Origin: Leptolyngbya sp. CCY15150
GTDB lineage: Bacteria > Cyanobacteriota > Cyanobacteriia > RECH01
Reading direction: 5' to 3'
DNA length: 64,000 nucleotides
NCBI RefSeq assembly: GCF_016888135.1
Contig: NZ_JACSWB010000292.1
Coordinates: forward strand, 91,858-155,857
In this document: in pieces, positions 28,809-38,463 of the stretch
Layout: each line of letters starts with the position of its first letter
How positions within the stretch are numbered: the first letter of the stretch is position 1
The notes under the pieces: model-generated
Told to the model about the DNA's origin: nothing
The model's database searches: none
What the model saw: the letters and a program-made list of their open reading frames with translations, nothing else
Made by a program: the position numbers and the translations under genes

Positions 28809-30062
28809 CTATTGATATTCGAACTCTTGATCTTCAACCTTGAAGTAAATTGATAGATTAGCAATGTTCCAAGGAGATGCCGCCTGAAGATTCTGTTTTG
28901 TTAGTGCATTCCAACCTTTATTCGCAGCGCGTTGAGTAATATAATCCTCCTGCCGTCCTCTAAGACCAGCGTCAATCATTAGTAACAGACCATCACGTAT
29001 CGCAATCGGATGAGACTGTGTTTGAGCATCATTATAAATCTGATACTCCACAGGTTTATTTAGCGCAATGCTAACATCCTGATCTTCAACTTCTGACATT
29101 GCATCAGACCCAGGTAACTCTTGCAGTTGCTTCAATTCCGACGGAGGCAAGCTCTTCTGCCAGCTAGTATGATTTTGCCAAGCTTCCACTAGGGCAAGAT
29201 CGTGATGATAGATACGAGTTATCTCAGGAAATAGAAATCCTAGCTCACTGTCAATAGAGCAAGATGCAACAACTGAGACCATGTCTTTGCGCATAACTTG
29301 TTGTATGTGTGACAAGTGGTCGCATACGGCACTGAGTTCACCTTGAAGCTGGTATGTCATTGCTATAGCTTGCTCTATCGCCCATGCACACTCCTGTCTA
29401 CGTAATCGCGCTGCTGAACATACATTATCCAAAATTTGATCATTTCTATAATCGGCTAGAGCATCAAACAACATGCCTCGCGCTGCTGTAATTTCATCAT
29501 AGCGAAGGCTAAGATCTTGAATGCTGACGGCTATTTTCAGTCGAGCGATCGCCTGTTGAAAAAGACCATAAGCTCTAACCAAGATGGTGCGATGATTGCG
29601 AAACTCAACATCCGCTGCAACCAACTGAATATGTTGAATAATCTCACTGCCCTGGTCAGCCAATGCTTTTTTCATGTCCAAAAAACCATCTTGAACCTCC
29701 AGCCGCATTTGCTTAACATCTTGCCGTAATTTCAGCGTTTGCCATAGATTAACGGCTGTCAATGCTGCAGTAACAGCCGTGCCAACACCAATCACGGCTG
29801 TGGTCGCCTGTAAAGTAGCAACTGAAGTCGATAGACCTTGGAGCGACTGAAATATTGCTGATCCTGGCACCTGAATACCTGTTATAGAGCTTCCAGATAG
29901 TATATCTCCATTATCATTAAACATACCCACTGCATGAGCAACAAATCTACCTGAAGCATCCCGTACCATGCTCAATGGCACACCATTTGAGAGGACGGGG
30001 AAATATTTCCCAGATGCAATTCCTTGTTGAATGAGAGGCGGAAATATATATATCATGATCAA
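28809..30062 (-). CDS. Unrecognised partner of the dynamin-like GTPase
   Basis: 417 residues. The N-terminal ~65 are a small beta-rich region. Residues about 70-110 contain a hydrophobic segment with ATTAVIGVGTAVTAALTAVNLWQ, followed by KLRQDVKQMRLEVQDGFLDMKKAL, a coiled-coil start. The rest is long and helical to about residue 300 and ends in a mixed region. No enzymatic motif. It lies 66 bases downstream of a TerB-dynamin gene on the same strand and is likely co-transcribed. The composition is more AT-rich than the flanks. Proteins with a hydrophobic helix followed by a coiled coil next to dynamins suggest a membrane or oligomer partner; this is inference. Confidence 0.6.
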   Translation of the reverse strand: MIMIYIFPPLIQQGIASGKYFPVLSNGVPLSMVRDASGRFVAHAVGMFNDNGDILSGSSITGIQVPGSAIFQSLQGLSTSVATLQATTAVIGVGTAVTAALTAVNLWQTLKLRQDVKQMRLEVQDGFLDMKKALADQGSEIIQHIQLVAADVEFRNHRTILVRAYGLFQQAIARLKIAVSIQDLSLRYDEITAARGMLFDALADYRNDQILDNVCSAARLRRQECAWAIEQAIAMTYQLQGELSAVCDHLSHIQQVMRKDMVSVVASCSIDSELGFLFPEITRIYHHDLALVEAWQNHTSWQKSLPPSELKQLQELPGSDAMSEVEDQDVSIALNKPVEYQIYNDAQTQSHPIAIRDGLLLMIDAGLRGRQEDYITQRAANKGWNALTKQNLQAASPWNIANLSIYFKVEDQEFEYQ

Positions 30063-30128
30063 ATCCTTTAGAGTTGAGATAAGGTTAACAGAGCTAAAGC
30101 AGTGCGATCGCTAATTAATACTTAGACA

Positions 30129-32744
30129 TCAGGCATCTGACACTAAAAATTCCAAATCGCGCTGGAGCTGACTTAGCCTACCAAGACACTGATGAACATA
30201 GGCTTTCTCAGATTCTCTATTTTCGACAGTTTCATGAGTTATGCGTTCTTGTTCTTCAAGAAAGAGGTTGAGAATTGAGATTGACTGCCGAACCGCTTTG
30301 GATGATGCTTCAACTCTTCCGTCAAATGCGGCTTGAATAGTGTCGGTAACCTTGTCTAGGAGTTCGTCTGATGAGTTTGAAAAATGCTTTAGCCCTTTTT
30401 GCAAGACTTCATTTCTGCAGTTTTCTTCCGTGCTACTACTTGTTAGCCAGCCAATAATTACACCAGCAGCAGCACCAATGAGCAAAACAGGAACAAAACT
30501 CACTCCCAAACCAGCTAAGGCAATTCCACTTAGCAACCCACTACCTCCTCCAAAGCCAAGAAACCCCATAAAACCGCTACCTTCGGCTGGATTTAGTGAA
30601 TTGGAAAAGTTGACGTTAATTCCTAGATTTTTAAGGGATAGATTAAACTGCCCCCCCAAGGTTGAGCCAATTTTGGAATCTAAGGCTTCTAAATTCGCCT
30701 GAATAGCACACATTTCATCCAGGATAAAATCATCTAGGGCATCCAGGTTAGGGGAAAGGATGTTGTGAACAACCTCTCTCTCCAATCGAGTGTCAATCTC
30801 ATGGGAGATGTCTTGTATAAACTGATTCGAGAAATCTCTGGTAATCTTATCTTTTTGATGATGCTCTGTTTTCCAGGTTGCACTTTTCTGTCTTATTTCT
30901 CCACCTATTTCCAGAGTCCACCCTTGCCAGCCCTCAGTGACTTGGTCAAAAACTTTATTAGCTAAGGACTGAGCTAATGCTCGAATTTTAAAATCCCGAC
31001 TGCTCACCTCGCCAATTTGATCAACTATTTTCCTCTTGTCCGATTCCACAAGTTGAATATTATCGTCTAGAGTCTTAAGAGACTGCTGCAGTTGCTCCTG
31101 AAATTTCTGAGCTATAGTCTTCAGTTGTCGTGCATTATGCCGGACTACAATCATACCTCGATCATGAATGAGGAAACGTTCGAGGGCTGATGTAAACGCC
31201 TTAAAGGACTCTAGAAACTCATTACCTTCACCTTCAATAATTGCATCTAGAGCAGCTTGAGCAGAAATAAAATGAACCCGATTATCACCAGAGACAATCG
31301 GATTGCTACCTTGCAAAAAGTTTTCAACGAGCTGACGAACCTGTTTGCGATCGGACTGGCGACGCAGAAGATCCATGAAGTTAACCAACACAAAGAGATT
31401 GTCCGCCGGACTATCCTGATCTCCTCGATTAAGTTGAGAACGTAAGTCCTCCAGCAAGAGTCGCTCACCTTGCGTCAGGGGACGAGACGCGTTAGCTAGG
31501 AATATGGCTGCATCGGTTTTCTGCAGCAAGCGCTGGGTAATTTCCGTCCGGTTGGGATGTTCATTTAAGCCTGGAGAATCAACAATTTCAACATTATGTC
31601 GGCATAGTTCTAAGCTCGGATGCTCTAAGATAATTTCCTGGATGGTAGACTGTCCAAGTTCATCACTCAATCCACACAGTGCAGCCTGCTCAGAAATTGA
31701 TGCTTTTTCCTGGTAGTTTTCAAATGGGATCTCTTCTTGTCGTCCATCAGTATAAACGCACAATACACGTGTTTTTTCGCCAAATCTTAGCACTGTTACC
31801 GTACCACTACAGGGAATAGCACGAACAGGTTGAATTTCTTCACCCAAAAGAGCATTCAGGAGCGTTGATTTACCCTGGCTAAATTCGCCAACAACTGCAA
31901 CTCGGAATTTCTGATTACGGACTTGGTCTAAAAGACTGAGAATATCCTGCGCTTGTCCTGGAATTTGACAAACGTTTTCTTCATAGTCTTGTGTAATACT
32001 CAGCAAAGACTGGCACAAATGCCGCAATCGATCCTGATCTACCTTGAAATTCTCCAGTTGTTTGTAGCTCAGAGCGGACGCTTCACCAGAGATATGGACA
32101 TCATGAGTCTTCGGTAGTTTCGACGTTATGTAATCGGCAATACGCACAAAGACAAAGTCATGAGCTTGAAATCGACTAGGATCTAGAAGGTTATGAACAT
32201 CAAAAACTGAATTGGGGTCTGCAGACTGAGACTGGGATTGAAATGCTGAGAGGAGAGTCTCTAAGTAGTCAGACCTTAGCTCAAGATGACCGCTAACCTT
32301 TTGAAGGTAGTGCATTTCTTCTGCTACAACATCGCTATCTGCAGTTGCAATTTCACAGGCAAACGCCAGAACCAACAGCTTTTCAGACTCAGAGAGACCT
32401 TGAACAAGCAGGGAAAGATGGCTTGGATCCTGAAAAAGACCACGTTGCTGGACACTTTTCTTAAGCCCCCTAACAAGTTGCCCCATTTTGCTCTCTGAAG
32501 GGAAAAACTGATTAAAAATCTTTTGGAAGGTTTCTTTTTCTTCTTCTACCACAACACCATCGGCACACAGTGCTCCCAGCATCGCAGTCACAAGTGCTGT
32601 CATAAAGAGAAGTTTGGGATTGATCTGCTGGCTTGTTACAGGTTGGCCAACAATATCTGATAAGAGACTTATGGTTTCTTGGGAGTAGGATGCTGTGGTC
32701 ATTCTCACTAATGATTGCAATACTAAGGGGTCTACAAGTGTCAC
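30129..32744 (-). CDS. Bacterial dynamin-like GTPase with N-terminal TerB-like domain
   Basis: 871 residues. About 40-170 is a TerB-like helical domain (LLFMTALVTAMLGALCADGVVVEEEKETF; ATADSDVVAEEMHYLQKV). The GTPase has G1 GEFSQGKST (286-294), G2 Thr in CSGTVTVL, G3 DSPGLNEH (389-396) and NFMD at the G4 position instead of T/NKxD. A long helical stalk follows. About 715-765 is Gly-rich and hydrophobic (GFGGGSGLLSGIALAGLG...GAAAGVIIGWL), a likely membrane-insertion paddle, then a C-terminal coiled coil. Such proteins deform or fuse membranes and some act in phage defence or stress. Few HIP1 sites and lower GC suggest recent acquisition. Confidence 0.85.
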   Translation of the reverse strand: MTLVDPLVLQSLVRMTTASYSQETISLLSDIVGQPVTSQQINPKLLFMTALVTAMLGALCADGVVVEEEKETFQKIFNQFFPSESKMGQLVRGLKKSVQQRGLFQDPSHLSLLVQGLSESEKLLVLAFACEIATADSDVVAEEMHYLQKVSGHLELRSDYLETLLSAFQSQSQSADPNSVFDVHNLLDPSRFQAHDFVFVRIADYITSKLPKTHDVHISGEASALSYKQLENFKVDQDRLRHLCQSLLSITQDYEENVCQIPGQAQDILSLLDQVRNQKFRVAVVGEFSQGKSTLLNALLGEEIQPVRAIPCSGTVTVLRFGEKTRVLCVYTDGRQEEIPFENYQEKASISEQAALCGLSDELGQSTIQEIILEHPSLELCRHNVEIVDSPGLNEHPNRTEITQRLLQKTDAAIFLANASRPLTQGERLLLEDLRSQLNRGDQDSPADNLFVLVNFMDLLRRQSDRKQVRQLVENFLQGSNPIVSGDNRVHFISAQAALDAIIEGEGNEFLESFKAFTSALERFLIHDRGMIVVRHNARQLKTIAQKFQEQLQQSLKTLDDNIQLVESDKRKIVDQIGEVSSRDFKIRALAQSLANKVFDQVTEGWQGWTLEIGGEIRQKSATWKTEHHQKDKITRDFSNQFIQDISHEIDTRLEREVVHNILSPNLDALDDFILDEMCAIQANLEALDSKIGSTLGGQFNLSLKNLGINVNFSNSLNPAEGSGFMGFLGFGGGSGLLSGIALAGLGVSFVPVLLIGAAAGVIIGWLTSSSTEENCRNEVLQKGLKHFSNSSDELLDKVTDTIQAAFDGRVEASSKAVRQSISILNLFLEEQERITHETVENRESEKAYVHQCLGRLSQLQRDLEFLVSDA

Positions 32745-33197
32745 TTGCTTAATTGTTCAAACTGAAGTTGAGTCATTCGCTCATGGCGCATCGACCAAGA
32801 TAGTTATGCTTTTGATCGAGGTGCTTGCTACATTTCATAGATAGAGCAGTCGTATTCTTTGAAAGATTTTCACTTGATCAACTGCTCTGGCTCCATGCTA
32901 AATAATCATTCATAAATGGGGATTGAGTCTTAATGAAGCTTGACCTTTCGCAATTAGCCTTGTTTATTGAGTACAGAATTTAGTATTCCCCTAAATCTAG
33001 TATCGATACCAAGAATCTCGGAAAATCTGCGTTTTTCGATCCATGAAGCTCTCAAGCCGGTTGCAGATAGACCGTGCATGTCTTGTTAATATCGTCCTAG
33101 ATAGGACGATCAAGAACAGGGCTGAAGCTGATGGAGCATTGAAGAATCCTCATGTGTCGTGCGATGCTAAACCGACTCAATGATTCTTCCCAGCATG
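32745..33197. other. Intergenic region with a palindrome
   Basis: 453 bases without a gene. AT-rich and lacking HIP1, like the dynamin pair. It contains ATCGTCCTA-GA-TAGGACGAT at 33091-33110 and an imperfect GAAGAATC/GATTCTTC dyad around 33141-33190 that could lie at the 3' end of the GGDEF-EAL transcript. The promoter of the dynamin operon should be here; I could not place it. Confidence 0.5.
33091..33110. promoter_or_regulatory. Perfect 9-bp palindrome, operator-like
   Basis: ATCGTCCTA and TAGGACGAT are separated by only two bases. The short spacing favours a dimer-binding DNA site over an RNA hairpin. Flanks TTGTTAAT and CAAGAACA extend the symmetry roughly. It is 88 bases past the stop of the GGDEF-EAL gene and about 350 bases upstream of the dynamin start. 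Confidence 0.4.
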
Positions 33198-36100
33198 TCA
33201 ATAGCGAAAATAGTGCTGCGTGATAAACGCCTCTACATCCTGAGCCGCCATGGGTTGAGCAAAGAAATAACCTTGCCCTAGTTCACAGCCCAGTTGGCGC
33301 AGGAGATCAATTTGTTCAAGACAGTCAATACCTTCAGCGATCGCTGCTATGCCTAGCTGGTTGGTAAGATTCACAATTGTTTCCACAATTTTGTGGTTGC
33401 GATCGCCCTGTTGCATTTGATGGACGAACGAACGATCAATCTTGAGAGTATCGACGGGTAGCTGATAGAGATAACTTAGGGATGAGTAGCCCGTACCAAA
33501 ATCATCAATACTAATTTGTAACCCCTGTTGCTTAAGCTGTAACAAGAGAGCGATCGTGTCACCGACATTATCAACGAGCATACTTTCAGTTAGCTCCAAA
33601 TTCAGACAGTGGCTCTGAATTCCCGTTTGGGCTAAAATGTCGATGACATCCGGCAGCAGGTGCGGATCGCGAAGATCAAGGGCGGATAAATTAACGCTCA
33701 CCTTAAGCTGCTTAGCATCCTGAAAGCGCTCATTCCAGGATGCTAACTGTTGGCAGGTGGTACGCAAAACCCAGCGATCGAGGGGGACAACCAGACCCGT
33801 CTCCTCGGCAATGGGAATGAAGTCATCGGGAGGAATGCGCCCTCGCACAGGATGCTGCCAGCGCACTAGCGCCTCAAAACCTATCAATTCACCGGTTTCT
33901 AACGCCACCAGCGGTTGGTAGTAGACCAAAAATTGCTGACGGGCGATCGCTCGTCGTAGATCATTTTCTAAGTGCAGTCGTTTTACCACCTGGGTATGCA
34001 TGGCGCTATCAAAAATCTGATAGCGGGCGCGTCCCTTCGACTTAGCTTGATAGAGAGCGATATCAGCATCTCGAATCAGATCTGATGCATGACGATAGGT
34101 CGCAGATCCAAACACGATGCCAATACTGGTACTGAGGGTAATCTCTCGACCATCTAAGGATAGGGGCGATCGGAATACGGTTAGGATTTGGTTGGCTAAA
34201 TGCACAACATCATCTGATGTGTTGATGGAATCTAGAACGATCACAAATTCATCGCCCCCCAGCCGGGCAACGGTACCTTGTCCATCCACGATCGCCAGCA
34301 ACACCTGTGCCACTTGGATCAGGAGCTGATCGCCTGCTAAATGCCCTAAACTATCATTCACCACCTTGAAGCGATCGAGATCAAGGAATAGGAGAGCGAA
34401 TTGTACATGGGGCAGACCTAGCTGTGCGGTGCGGCGCAGTTTTTGCCGCAGTTGCTCCATCAAATATTTACGATTCGGCAAGTCAGTGAGAGAATCATGC
34501 AGAGCATTATAGATAAGCTGTTCTTCTGCCCGCTTGCGATCGCTCACGTCGAGCACCAGCGTATCCCATACCGTACAGCCATCTGGACGACGTTCGGGCT
34601 GGCCAACGGCCTGAATCCATTTAAGCTGACCCGAGGGGGTCATAATCCGCCATTCTTCAGACCAGGAATGGAGCGTGCGGGCAGATTCGACAATAGATTG
34701 CTGGATGCGAGGTAAATCATCCGAATGCACCGGCCGCCAGAGCAATTCAGGATTTTGCCTCACGGCATCGGCATCCACTTCCCAAAGATATTCACAGCTC
34801 GGGCTAATGTAGGGAACTGAATCGGTGCCATCTGGATGCAGCACGTAGCGCAAAATTGCGCCCGGCACGTTGGCGGCGATCGCTCGAAACCTGGTTTCAC
34901 TATGCTTCAGAGCAAGTTCAATGGCGCGGCGATCGCTAATATCTTGGAAGCCAGCGATCGCGTAGGCGATATTACCTTGTTCATCCCAGATAGGCATGGT
35001 TTGTACGGCAACGGTAATCACCTGTCCATCCCGTCGCAGTTCTATATCTGTAATATGTAATGCTTGACCTGCGAGGGTCGGCTTAGCTAACACATCTTGC
35101 AGCGACTGGGCATGGGGTTGATCAAGTTGATAGATCAACCGTTGCTCTAGGGCGCTGAGGTCAGCTTCTGTTGTACCCACATGACCGCTGAGAATCTTAC
35201 GGCCAACGGGGTTGACATAGATCAAACAGCTAGCCGGATCAAAGACCACTACACCGACCGGCAGCGCTTCTAGGAACTGGGTTAGACGGCTTTCGCTATT
35301 TTGCAGAGCCTGGTTGAGCACCTGCAATTGATGGAATGAGGTTTGGAGATTGTGCCCCATTTGGGTGAACGCTTGCCCTAACTCCGCCAGTTCTTGAATG
35401 CGGCTACCCTTAATTTCCGTCGTGAGCTGGCCGTCGGCGATCTGTTGGGCAGCTCGGTTGAGGGTCAGCAGCGATCGATTCAGCCAACGGGCCGTTAGCG
35501 TGCTGGAATAGGTTGCTAGCACCAGCGCCGCTAGACAAAGCAGGATCGTTCTGCGCGTATTGGCATGAATGGTCGCCATAAAATCTGCTTCAGGCACAAT
35601 CACCACAATCAGCCAATCCAAACCATGGACATCCCGATAGGGCAACACATCGATAAATTGGCGATCGCCCCCTAGGGTCACATCGAGCTGCTGCACCGCC
35701 GTAATCTGATCCAAGGAGCGAAACTGCTGCTGAAGATGCTGCACCGTTGCCCGCAGCACGTCGTCATCGCTCTCGGCTGCAAGAAGCCGCTGGGTTTGTC
35801 CATCGTTATCGATCTCAAATGGCTGGGGCAAGCGAGAGCTGGCCACCAATTCTCCCGATCGCTCTAGGATCAACGCCTGTCCCGATTGCCCAATCGTCAG
35901 ATCCTGCAGAAAATCACTCAGGCTCGTGAGCGCTAGATTATTGCCCAGAACTCCCTCCAGGTTGCCATCAGCCGACAACACCGGCACGCTGGCCGGCAGG
36001 TCAATCCGAGGCACGACCTGCAACGCAAAAATATCGCCCCAGGTGAAGGTACCCTGATCTACTCCTGCGGTGTACCAAGGACGTTCACGGATATCAATGA

Positions 36101-36593
36101 AGTTGGGAATAATCGAAACCTGTTCCGCTAAACCACCTTGATCATCGGCAGAAAACACCTCCGCATCTGAGGGCGGCAGCTCTCGTTTCACAAACAGAAA
36201 TTCGCCTTCCAGACCCCGCTGAGCGGCAATAAAACGACCATCGGCTTGACCGTAATAGATCACCCCCATCTGGTCAAATTGCTGAAGCTGTTGCCAAAAA
36301 TGCTGCCCGAGGTCGGGTAGATCCTCACCATCTAGGCGATCGCTTTGGAGCAAATCAAGGTTGATGCGGTTGAGCTGATGGGCAATCATCAATTCTGCAT
36401 CGAGATGTTGCCGAATGCGCGCTCCCACCTCACCCCGCAGTTGACCCGATAAATCCTCCACAGCCTGCTCACCGCTGCGGAAGGAGAGCCATCCAGTTAG
36501 ACCCACAGCGATCGCAATTTGCAGGACAAACGGTAGCACCAGCAGGAGCCGCAGAGAAATCGAACGATTGAACCATGGAGACGAGTGGGCCAT
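33198..36593 (-). CDS. dCache-HAMP-PAS-PAS-GGDEF-EAL signalling protein
   Basis: 1,131 residues. Membrane helix about 15-33, an extracytoplasmic dCache domain (to about 345), a second helix (about 347-366), HAMP (to about 420), two PAS domains (about 435-555 and 565-690, with GNIAYAIAGFQDISDR and a PAC end), GGDEF (VARLGGDEFVIV) and EAL (GFEALVRWQHP, with NLELTESMLVD and DDFGTGYSSLSYL). Both GGDEF and EAL signature motifs are intact, so it could make and degrade cyclic di-GMP; which dominates is not visible. The ligand of the sensor domain is unknown. Confidence 0.93.
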   Translation of the reverse strand: MAHSSPWFNRSISLRLLLVLPFVLQIAIAVGLTGWLSFRSGEQAVEDLSGQLRGEVGARIRQHLDAELMIAHQLNRINLDLLQSDRLDGEDLPDLGQHFWQQLQQFDQMGVIYYGQADGRFIAAQRGLEGEFLFVKRELPPSDAEVFSADDQGGLAEQVSIIPNFIDIRERPWYTAGVDQGTFTWGDIFALQVVPRIDLPASVPVLSADGNLEGVLGNNLALTSLSDFLQDLTIGQSGQALILERSGELVASSRLPQPFEIDNDGQTQRLLAAESDDDVLRATVQHLQQQFRSLDQITAVQQLDVTLGGDRQFIDVLPYRDVHGLDWLIVVIVPEADFMATIHANTRRTILLCLAALVLATYSSTLTARWLNRSLLTLNRAAQQIADGQLTTEIKGSRIQELAELGQAFTQMGHNLQTSFHQLQVLNQALQNSESRLTQFLEALPVGVVVFDPASCLIYVNPVGRKILSGHVGTTEADLSALEQRLIYQLDQPHAQSLQDVLAKPTLAGQALHITDIELRRDGQVITVAVQTMPIWDEQGNIAYAIAGFQDISDRRAIELALKHSETRFRAIAANVPGAILRYVLHPDGTDSVPYISPSCEYLWEVDADAVRQNPELLWRPVHSDDLPRIQQSIVESARTLHSWSEEWRIMTPSGQLKWIQAVGQPERRPDGCTVWDTLVLDVSDRKRAEEQLIYNALHDSLTDLPNRKYLMEQLRQKLRRTAQLGLPHVQFALLFLDLDRFKVVNDSLGHLAGDQLLIQVAQVLLAIVDGQGTVARLGGDEFVIVLDSINTSDDVVHLANQILTVFRSPLSLDGREITLSTSIGIVFGSATYRHASDLIRDADIALYQAKSKGRARYQIFDSAMHTQVVKRLHLENDLRRAIARQQFLVYYQPLVALETGELIGFEALVRWQHPVRGRIPPDDFIPIAEETGLVVPLDRWVLRTTCQQLASWNERFQDAKQLKVSVNLSALDLRDPHLLPDVIDILAQTGIQSHCLNLELTESMLVDNVGDTIALLLQLKQQGLQISIDDFGTGYSSLSYLYQLPVDTLKIDRSFVHQMQQGDRNHKIVETIVNLTNQLGIAAIAEGIDCLEQIDLLRQLGCELGQGYFFAQPMAAQDVEAFITQHYFRY

Positions 36594-36963
36594 GCTGACA
36601 GCTAGCAGTCTTGCAGGAGAAAACCTACTTCTAGGTGTACGGGGAGACCTGAGGAAGGTACATGGAGAGCATAGGGGTAGCTGATATTCAAACCCCTCCT
36701 GATGTTAGCAAGGGAGACCCCTCAATCATCGCCACTGGATCGAGGTGTTCTCTTGTTCTAGAGTATCAACCTAAGCACGCGATCGCATGGAATTGTGATG
36801 TTGAGACATCTCAAGGTATATCGCACCATACCCGATCCATCGATGCTAGCACTAGTCGTCATGGCTACATTTGGGCGATCGCCTGATCAGCAATCAGTAG
36901 GGTAGACACCGACCATCGTTAACGTATTTATCTAATCTGCCAGTCTAATCTACAGATACGAAG
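36594..36963. other. Intergenic region
   Basis: 370 bases between two minus-strand genes. Short open frames exist, but none has coding character or a ribosome site. HIP1 variants near 36780 and 36876. I see no clear regulatory structure. Confidence 0.5.
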
Positions 36964-38463
36964 TTAAGAGCAAGACTGGAGTTGTTGGAGCGTTAGGATA
37001 ATATCGTCCATAGCCTGCCGTGCCGCGCCCAAAGATAAATTTGGATCATTGACCAAAATACTAAACACCACCGGATCATAATTAGGGGGATACAGATAGC
37101 CAGATAAGGCTACAACATCTCGCAGCGTACCTGTTTTACCCCACAGACGACCCGCGACGGACGTATCGCGAAATCGGTTGCGCAGGGTGCCGCTGGTGCC
37201 GGCTACGGCCAAGCTATCGCGATAGAGTTGGGCATCGGGCGATCGCCCCATCACTTGTAAGGTATCCACCAAAGCGGCTGGAGTTACAGAATTTTGTCGA
37301 GAAAGCCCCGATCCATCGGCCAGGCGAAACTGGCTACTATCAACGCCAAGGGGAGCCAAGACGGCCGCGATCGCCTCCTGCCCTGCCTGCAGAGCCGAGG
37401 TACGAGCGCGATCGCCATTTTCTGCCACCGCCAATTGCCGTAGAAGCGCTTCTGCATAGAGATTGGTGCTGTGGCGATTGGCTTCCGTCACCAGCGCCAC
37501 CATCGGTAAGGATTCCACCGCTGCGATTTCGATCCCTGGATCCGGCATGGAAGCCCGCACCACTTCTGCTTGCCCCACAGTGATGCCCTGCTCTGCCAGA
37601 ACCTGCTGAAACCGTTCTAGGAAGCGATCGCCCGGTTGGGTGACAGCCACGGCAGATAGATCGGGTTCAGAGCCCACCCAAAGCTGACCGCTCAGGTACA
37701 GGATCGACTGCACCATGTCTCGACCCACCACAATATATTCCGATGCTGTTCGGGGCACCGTCGTTGTATTGTTACGCACCTGCCAGCCCGGTGCATCATT
37801 AGGATTGTCCCACTCTAGGCGCAGGGGCTGACCCACGGCCTGGGGGTAGAGATTTACGCCGATCGCATTCTGGTTGAGGATTAGGCTATTGGTGGGTGCG
37901 CCATAGCCCGCCTGTAGATCCTCCGCATCCCAGCTAGCGCTCACCGTTTCGCCCTGGAAGTAGGAATCATCGCCAATCAGCCAATCAATATGCGTGATGC
38001 CTTGGTCGCGCAGTTGCTGGGCGAGGCTGAGGAGCTGCTGATCGCTCAAGCTTGGGTCACCGCGCCCCACCACCCGCAAGATCATCGGACTGCCCAGCTC
38101 CGTAGAACCCATGCGATAGATCGAGGTGGGAATGCGGTAGTCGGGGCCAAACCGCTGTAGCGCGGCTGCGGTCACCAAAACCTTGGCATTCGATGCCGGC
38201 ACCAGAGCGCGATCGCCCCCCTGGTCATACAGCCGCTGGGTAGGAGCACCGGAATGGGGAAAGAGAGGTGAATCGGGCGTTAGGGTATCGACGACAATGC
38301 CCCACTGGGCACGGCTCACCGCCGATCGCCGCGTAATCGCCTGGATTTGATCACCCACCTGGGCAGGACAGATGCCCGCGATCGCTGGACTCGCTAACAC
38401 CACAGAGGCGATCGCCCCTGCCAACGGCCCCAGCAGCCAGGCCCCTCGCTCCATCGTCACCAT
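36964..38463 (-). CDS. dacB: D-Ala-D-Ala carboxypeptidase/endopeptidase (PBP4 type)
   Basis: 499 residues, serine peptidase S13. Signal peptide (about 10-30, SPAIAGICPAQ). Active-site motifs: SNAK within VPASNAKVLVTAAAL (SxxK), SRQN within DGSGLSRQN (SxN), and GKTGTLRDVVALSGYL (KTG). The insert between SxxK and SxN is long, as in PBP4. It trims peptide stems or cross-links in peptidoglycan, in the periplasm. The gene is preceded by the repeat-rich 38.5-39 kb region. Confidence 0.94.
   Translation of the reverse strand: MVTMERGAWLLGPLAGAIASVVLASPAIAGICPAQVGDQIQAITRRSAVSRAQWGIVVDTLTPDSPLFPHSGAPTQRLYDQGGDRALVPASNAKVLVTAAALQRFGPDYRIPTSIYRMGSTELGSPMILRVVGRGDPSLSDQQLLSLAQQLRDQGITHIDWLIGDDSYFQGETVSASWDAEDLQAGYGAPTNSLILNQNAIGVNLYPQAVGQPLRLEWDNPNDAPGWQVRNNTTTVPRTASEYIVVGRDMVQSILYLSGQLWVGSEPDLSAVAVTQPGDRFLERFQQVLAEQGITVGQAEVVRASMPDPGIEIAAVESLPMVALVTEANRHSTNLYAEALLRQLAVAENGDRARTSALQAGQEAIAAVLAPLGVDSSQFRLADGSGLSRQNSVTPAALVDTLQVMGRSPDAQLYRDSLAVAGTSGTLRNRFRDTSVAGRLWGKTGTLRDVVALSGYLYPPNYDPVVFSILVNDPNLSLGAARQAMDDIILTLQQLQSCS

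Noticed and set aside
36662..36886. 74-codon open frame between sensor and dacB
   Set aside because: No ribosome site, low coding character and no recognised family.
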